Shown here piece after piece: positions 60,766 to 64,000 of a DNA stretch of 64,000 nt; the first letter of the stretch is position 1, and each line of letters starts with the position of its first letter. The notes beneath the pieces were generated by a model. That model was not told the DNA's origin, ran no database searches, and saw only the letters and a program-made list of their open reading frames with translations. Source of the DNA: Ruminococcus sp. (GTDB taxonomy: Bacteria > Bacillota > Clostridia > Oscillospirales > Ruminococcaceae). The translations under genes and the position numbers were made by a program. The stretch is taken from NCBI RefSeq assembly GCF_016287535.1, contig NZ_JAEFAJ010000002.1, positions 62,001 to 126,000 on the forward strand. Direction: 5' to 3'.

Positions 60766-62027
60766 TGGCAGGAAATGAAATTGCGATAGAAGTCAAAGAC
60801 GTGACCAAGAGCTTCAAGGTATATCTTGACAAGGGTTCACAGTTGAAGGAAAGGCTTCTCTTCTTCAAAAGGAACAAATATGAGGAGCGAAAGGTGCTCA
60901 GAGGGATCAGCTTTAAGGTGAACAAGGGCGAGGCTATCGGTCTTATCGGCAGGAACGGCTGCGGAAAGAGCACGACCCTGAAACTGCTGACAAGGATAAT
61001 GTATCCCGATTCGGGAACTATAAAGATGAACGGTAGAGTATCGAGCCTTATCGAGCTCGGAGCAGGCTTTCACCCGGATATGAGCGGCAGGGAGAACATC
61101 TACACCAACGCTTCCATATTCGGACTTACCAGAAAAGAAATTGACGCGAGATTACAGGATATAATCGACTTCTCGGAGCTCGCAAGCTTTATAGACAATC
61201 CTGTCCGCACCTATTCATCGGGAATGTATATGCGCCTTGCCTTTTCCGTAGCAATAAATGTTGACGCTGATATACTCCTCATTGATGAGATACTTGCGGT
61301 TGGCGACGCCAATTTTCAGGCGAAATGCTTTGCCAAGCTCAAAGAGATAAAGGCTCAGGGAGCGACAATAGTTATAGTTTCACATTCACTCGGTCAGATA
61401 GAGCAGATATGCGACCGCTCGATATGGATATACGACGGCCTTATTCGCGCTGAGGGCGACCCAAAAGAAGTAGACCTTGAATACCTTGACTTCATGAGCC
61501 GTGAGATGCAGAAGAACATGAACAGCGGCAATGTAACGGGTGCCTGTGAGACAGAACGTCACGGCAACGGCAATGCGCGTATCGAAAAGGTATCATCTTT
61601 CAGTGCCGAAGGAGAAGAACAGTCTGTTTTCCGCACGGGCGACAGGATAGTTTTCAGGATAGGCTACAGCGTGAAGAAAAAGGTGGAGGACGCTGTTTTC
61701 GGACTAGGCGTATTCAACAGCAAGGGCATATCCTGCTACGGCACCAATACGAGGATAGACCGCTTTGATATATTTGACATTTCAAAGGACGGAACAGTAG
61801 AGATAGTTCTGGAAGACGTACCTCTTCTTCCTGATGTGTATACCCTTGATTTTACAATAGAATGCGGCGACGGAATACCTGTTGATTACTGCCGCCATAT
61901 ATACAAGATAGAGATACTGTCGAGCGTCGGAGATGTGGGTGTCGCAAGGATAAAACACAGCTTCGGGCTTGACGATAATACAGACTGGAAAAAAAGTAAC
62001 CGAAAGGACACGGAAAATGGACAATAG
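60765..62027 (+). CDS. Polysaccharide ABC transporter ATPase with C-terminal Wzt-like domain
   Basis: IGLIGRNGCGKSTTLKLLTRIMYPDSG; YSSGMYMRLAFSVAINVDADILLIDEILAVGD; about 170 aa C-terminal extension. Confidence 0.93.
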   Translation: MAGNEIAIEVKDVTKSFKVYLDKGSQLKERLLFFKRNKYEERKVLRGISFKVNKGEAIGLIGRNGCGKSTTLKLLTRIMYPDSGTIKMNGRVSSLIELGAGFHPDMSGRENIYTNASIFGLTRKEIDARLQDIIDFSELASFIDNPVRTYSSGMYMRLAFSVAINVDADILLIDEILAVGDANFQAKCFAKLKEIKAQGATIVIVSHSLGQIEQICDRSIWIYDGLIRAEGDPKEVDLEYLDFMSREMQKNMNSGNVTGACETERHGNGNARIEKVSSFSAEGEEQSVFRTGDRIVFRIGYSVKKKVEDAVFGLGVFNSKGISCYGTNTRIDRFDIFDISKDGTVEIVLEDVPLLPDVYTLDFTIECGDGIPVDYCRHIYKIEILSSVGDVGVARIKHSFGLDDNTDWKKSNRKDTENGQ

Positions 62028-62469
62028 TATAAATATAGAGCAGATAATGGCTGACATAAGAAGGGAGATAAAGGAAAAAGGACTTACTTCGGATATGCTC
62101 AGCTTTGATGATATTCCCTATAAGAAGACCGCTCAGGGCGGCTCTCCCGCGGAAGCCATAGACTATGTTACTTCTCACTACTATGTGCAGCCATATCAGG
62201 AGTTCAAGGGCAATCCCGTGAAGGTATTCTTCAAGAAGGCTCTGCGCAAGATAATGAGATTCTATGTGGATCCTATAGTTATGGAGCAGAACGACTTCAA
62301 CGCCAACACTGCCATAGCCGTAAAAGCAATATCAGAGGACAAGTCAAAGGATATGTGCAACAGGGTCGAGACCCTTGAAATAGTAAACAAAGAGCTTGCA
62401 AAGCGCCTTGAAAAGCTGGAGCGTGAGAACGCGGAGCTCCGCAGCATGATAACAAAGGAGCAGGCATAA
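62017..62469 (+). CDS. Hypothetical protein of polysaccharide cluster with C-terminal coiled coil
   Basis: MDNSINIEQIMADIRREIKEKGLTSDMLSFDDIP...NRVETLEIVNKELAKRLEKLERENAELRSMI; overlaps ATPase stop. Confidence 0.75.
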   Translation: MDNSINIEQIMADIRREIKEKGLTSDMLSFDDIPYKKTAQGGSPAEAIDYVTSHYYVQPYQEFKGNPVKVFFKKALRKIMRFYVDPIVMEQNDFNANTAIAVKAISEDKSKDMCNRVETLEIVNKELAKRLEKLERENAELRSMITKEQA

Positions 62470-63548
62470 TGCGCGTAGTACAGCTCCTTCCCACCCTCTC
62501 ATTCGGCGACGCTATAGGCAATGACACTATCGCTCTTAAAGGCGTTATCAGCGAGATGGGATATTCCACTGATATATACGCTGAGAATATCGACAAGCGG
62601 CTGCCCGGCGGTCTTGCGAAAAAAGTTGACAAGCTCCGTGATCTGAAAAAGGACGACGTCCTTATATACCACAAGTCTACCGGCACAGACCTTACCTTCA
62701 AGCTCGAAAAGTATAAGTGCCGCAGGATAATGGTGTATCACAATATCACGCCGGCTGAGTTTTTCCGCTCCTACAGCGTACCTGCCACACAGCTCACGGA
62801 GCTCGGCTACAAGGGCGTTGAGTTCCTCAGGGATAAAGTGGACTATGTACTGGCGGTATCGGCGTACAATAAGTCCGAGCTGCTGAAAATGGGTTATACC
62901 TGCCCTATAGATATCAGACCGATACTTATAAAGTTTGATGACTACAGGCAGGCTCCTGATGAAGCTGTGATAAAAAAATACAGCGACGGAAAGAAGAATA
63001 TTATCTTTGTGGGACGTATCGCTCCGAATAAGAAACAGGAAAACGTCATAAGGGCATTTTACAGCTACAAGAAGCTCAATCCGGAATCAAGGCTGATACT
63101 TGTTGGCTCTGCCAGGGGCATGGAAAACTACCGTGACCGTCTTGCGAAGTACGCAAGGGCTCTCGGTATAGGCGATGACGTTGTCTTTCCGGGACATATA
63201 AAGTTCAGCGAGATACTTGCGTATTATCACCTTGCCGACGCATTCGTGTGCATGAGCGAGCATGAGGGCTTCTGCGTACCGCTGGTGGAAGCGATGTTTT
63301 TCGATGTCCCTATAATCGCTTATGATACAAGTGCAATATCAGATACCCTCGGCGGCAGCGGAGTGCTCCTTGACAGCAATGACCCCGTATACGCGGCGGC
63401 TGTTATGGACAGGGTGCTCACGGACGACAAGCTCCGGGAGAGTATAATCGCAGGTCAGCGCAGACGTCTTGAGGACTTCTCCTATGAGAACGTCAGGGCT
63501 GTATTCGAGAGGGAGCTCAGGGACTTCATAGACGGCAGAAAAGGATAA
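62469..63548 (+). CDS. Glycosyltransferase family 4
   Basis: IIFVGRIAPNKKQENVIRAF; CMSEHEGFCVPLVEAMFFDVPIIAYD. Confidence 0.92.
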   Translation: MRVVQLLPTLSFGDAIGNDTIALKGVISEMGYSTDIYAENIDKRLPGGLAKKVDKLRDLKKDDVLIYHKSTGTDLTFKLEKYKCRRIMVYHNITPAEFFRSYSVPATQLTELGYKGVEFLRDKVDYVLAVSAYNKSELLKMGYTCPIDIRPILIKFDDYRQAPDEAVIKKYSDGKKNIIFVGRIAPNKKQENVIRAFYSYKKLNPESRLILVGSARGMENYRDRLAKYARALGIGDDVVFPGHIKFSEILAYYHLADAFVCMSEHEGFCVPLVEAMFFDVPIIAYDTSAISDTLGGSGVLLDSNDPVYAAAVMDRVLTDDKLRESIIAGQRRRLEDFSYENVRAVFERELRDFIDGRKG

Positions 63549-63553
63549 GGAAA

Positions 63554-64000
63554 TGAAAAAAATAGGATTTGTTATCCCGTGGTACAGCGAGAAGATACCC
63601 GGCGGAGCCGAAATGGAGCTCCGCGGTCTCACCACGCATCTTCACGAGGCAGGAGTGGAAGTGGAAATGCTCAGCACCTGCGTGAAGGAGTTCTCCGCTG
63701 ACTGGAACGAGAACTATTTCAGTGCGGGTACTGATAATGTACACGGGTTCAATATAAGGCGCTTCAAGGTAAGGAAGCGCGATACAGGAGCGTTTGACGC
63801 AGTGAACGCAAGGCTGATGAAGGGACTTCCTGTTTCCGCTGACGATCAGAACACATATGTTGAGGAAATGGTGAACAGTCCCGACCTCTGCGAGTATATA
63901 AGGACTCACAGTGACGAGTACAGCCTCTTTGTGTTCATACCCTATATGTTCGGCACGACATATCATGGCTTGCAGGTATGCCCTGAAAAATCGGTGCTGA
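63554..64000 (+). CDS. Glycosyltransferase, truncated by window edge
   Basis: MKKIGFVIPWYSEKIPGGAEMELRGLTTHLHEAGVEVEMLSTC; open at window end. Confidence 0.8.

Overview
The window reads as a chromosomal segment of a Gram-positive, Ruminococcus-like Firmicute (taxonomy inferred from gene content and style, not searched). It is mostly core metabolism and housekeeping: a T-box(Leu)-controlled leu/ilv operon, birA, spoIVB, HPr, trmD/rimM, purB, an FHA/PP2C cluster, secDF, the full F1Fo ATP synthase operon, a GDP-mannose/GDP-deoxyhexose polysaccharide cluster, spoIID, citrate synthase, a two-component system, prmC, recA/recX, rimO, pgsA, htpG with a perfect CIRCE, a T-box(Cys)-controlled cysS operon, walJ-like MBL, rlmH, and a Wzm/Wzt-type exporter with glycosyltransferases. 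The most unusual signal is a dispersed family of 7-bp-periodic arrays (NNNNAGA type: GTTGAGA, GCTTAGA, AAGTAGA and similar). They occur as facing inverted arms at five or more intergenic loci, typically abutting or supplying the stop codon of the neighbouring gene. At two loci (inside the atp operon and inside the cysS operon) the arms enclose a gene for a four-helix-bundle (S23/IVS/Avd-like) protein. Both copies are broken, one by a frameshift and one by a nonsense codon, so the whole looks like an undescribed small mobile or repeat-propagating element. Other notable points: a fused atpH-atpA (delta-alpha) gene, tandem atpE copies, several REP-like elements, a repeat pair in which one copy has acquired a consensus promoter, and a hairpin-rich purB leader. 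No tRNA, rRNA or CRISPR was recognised.
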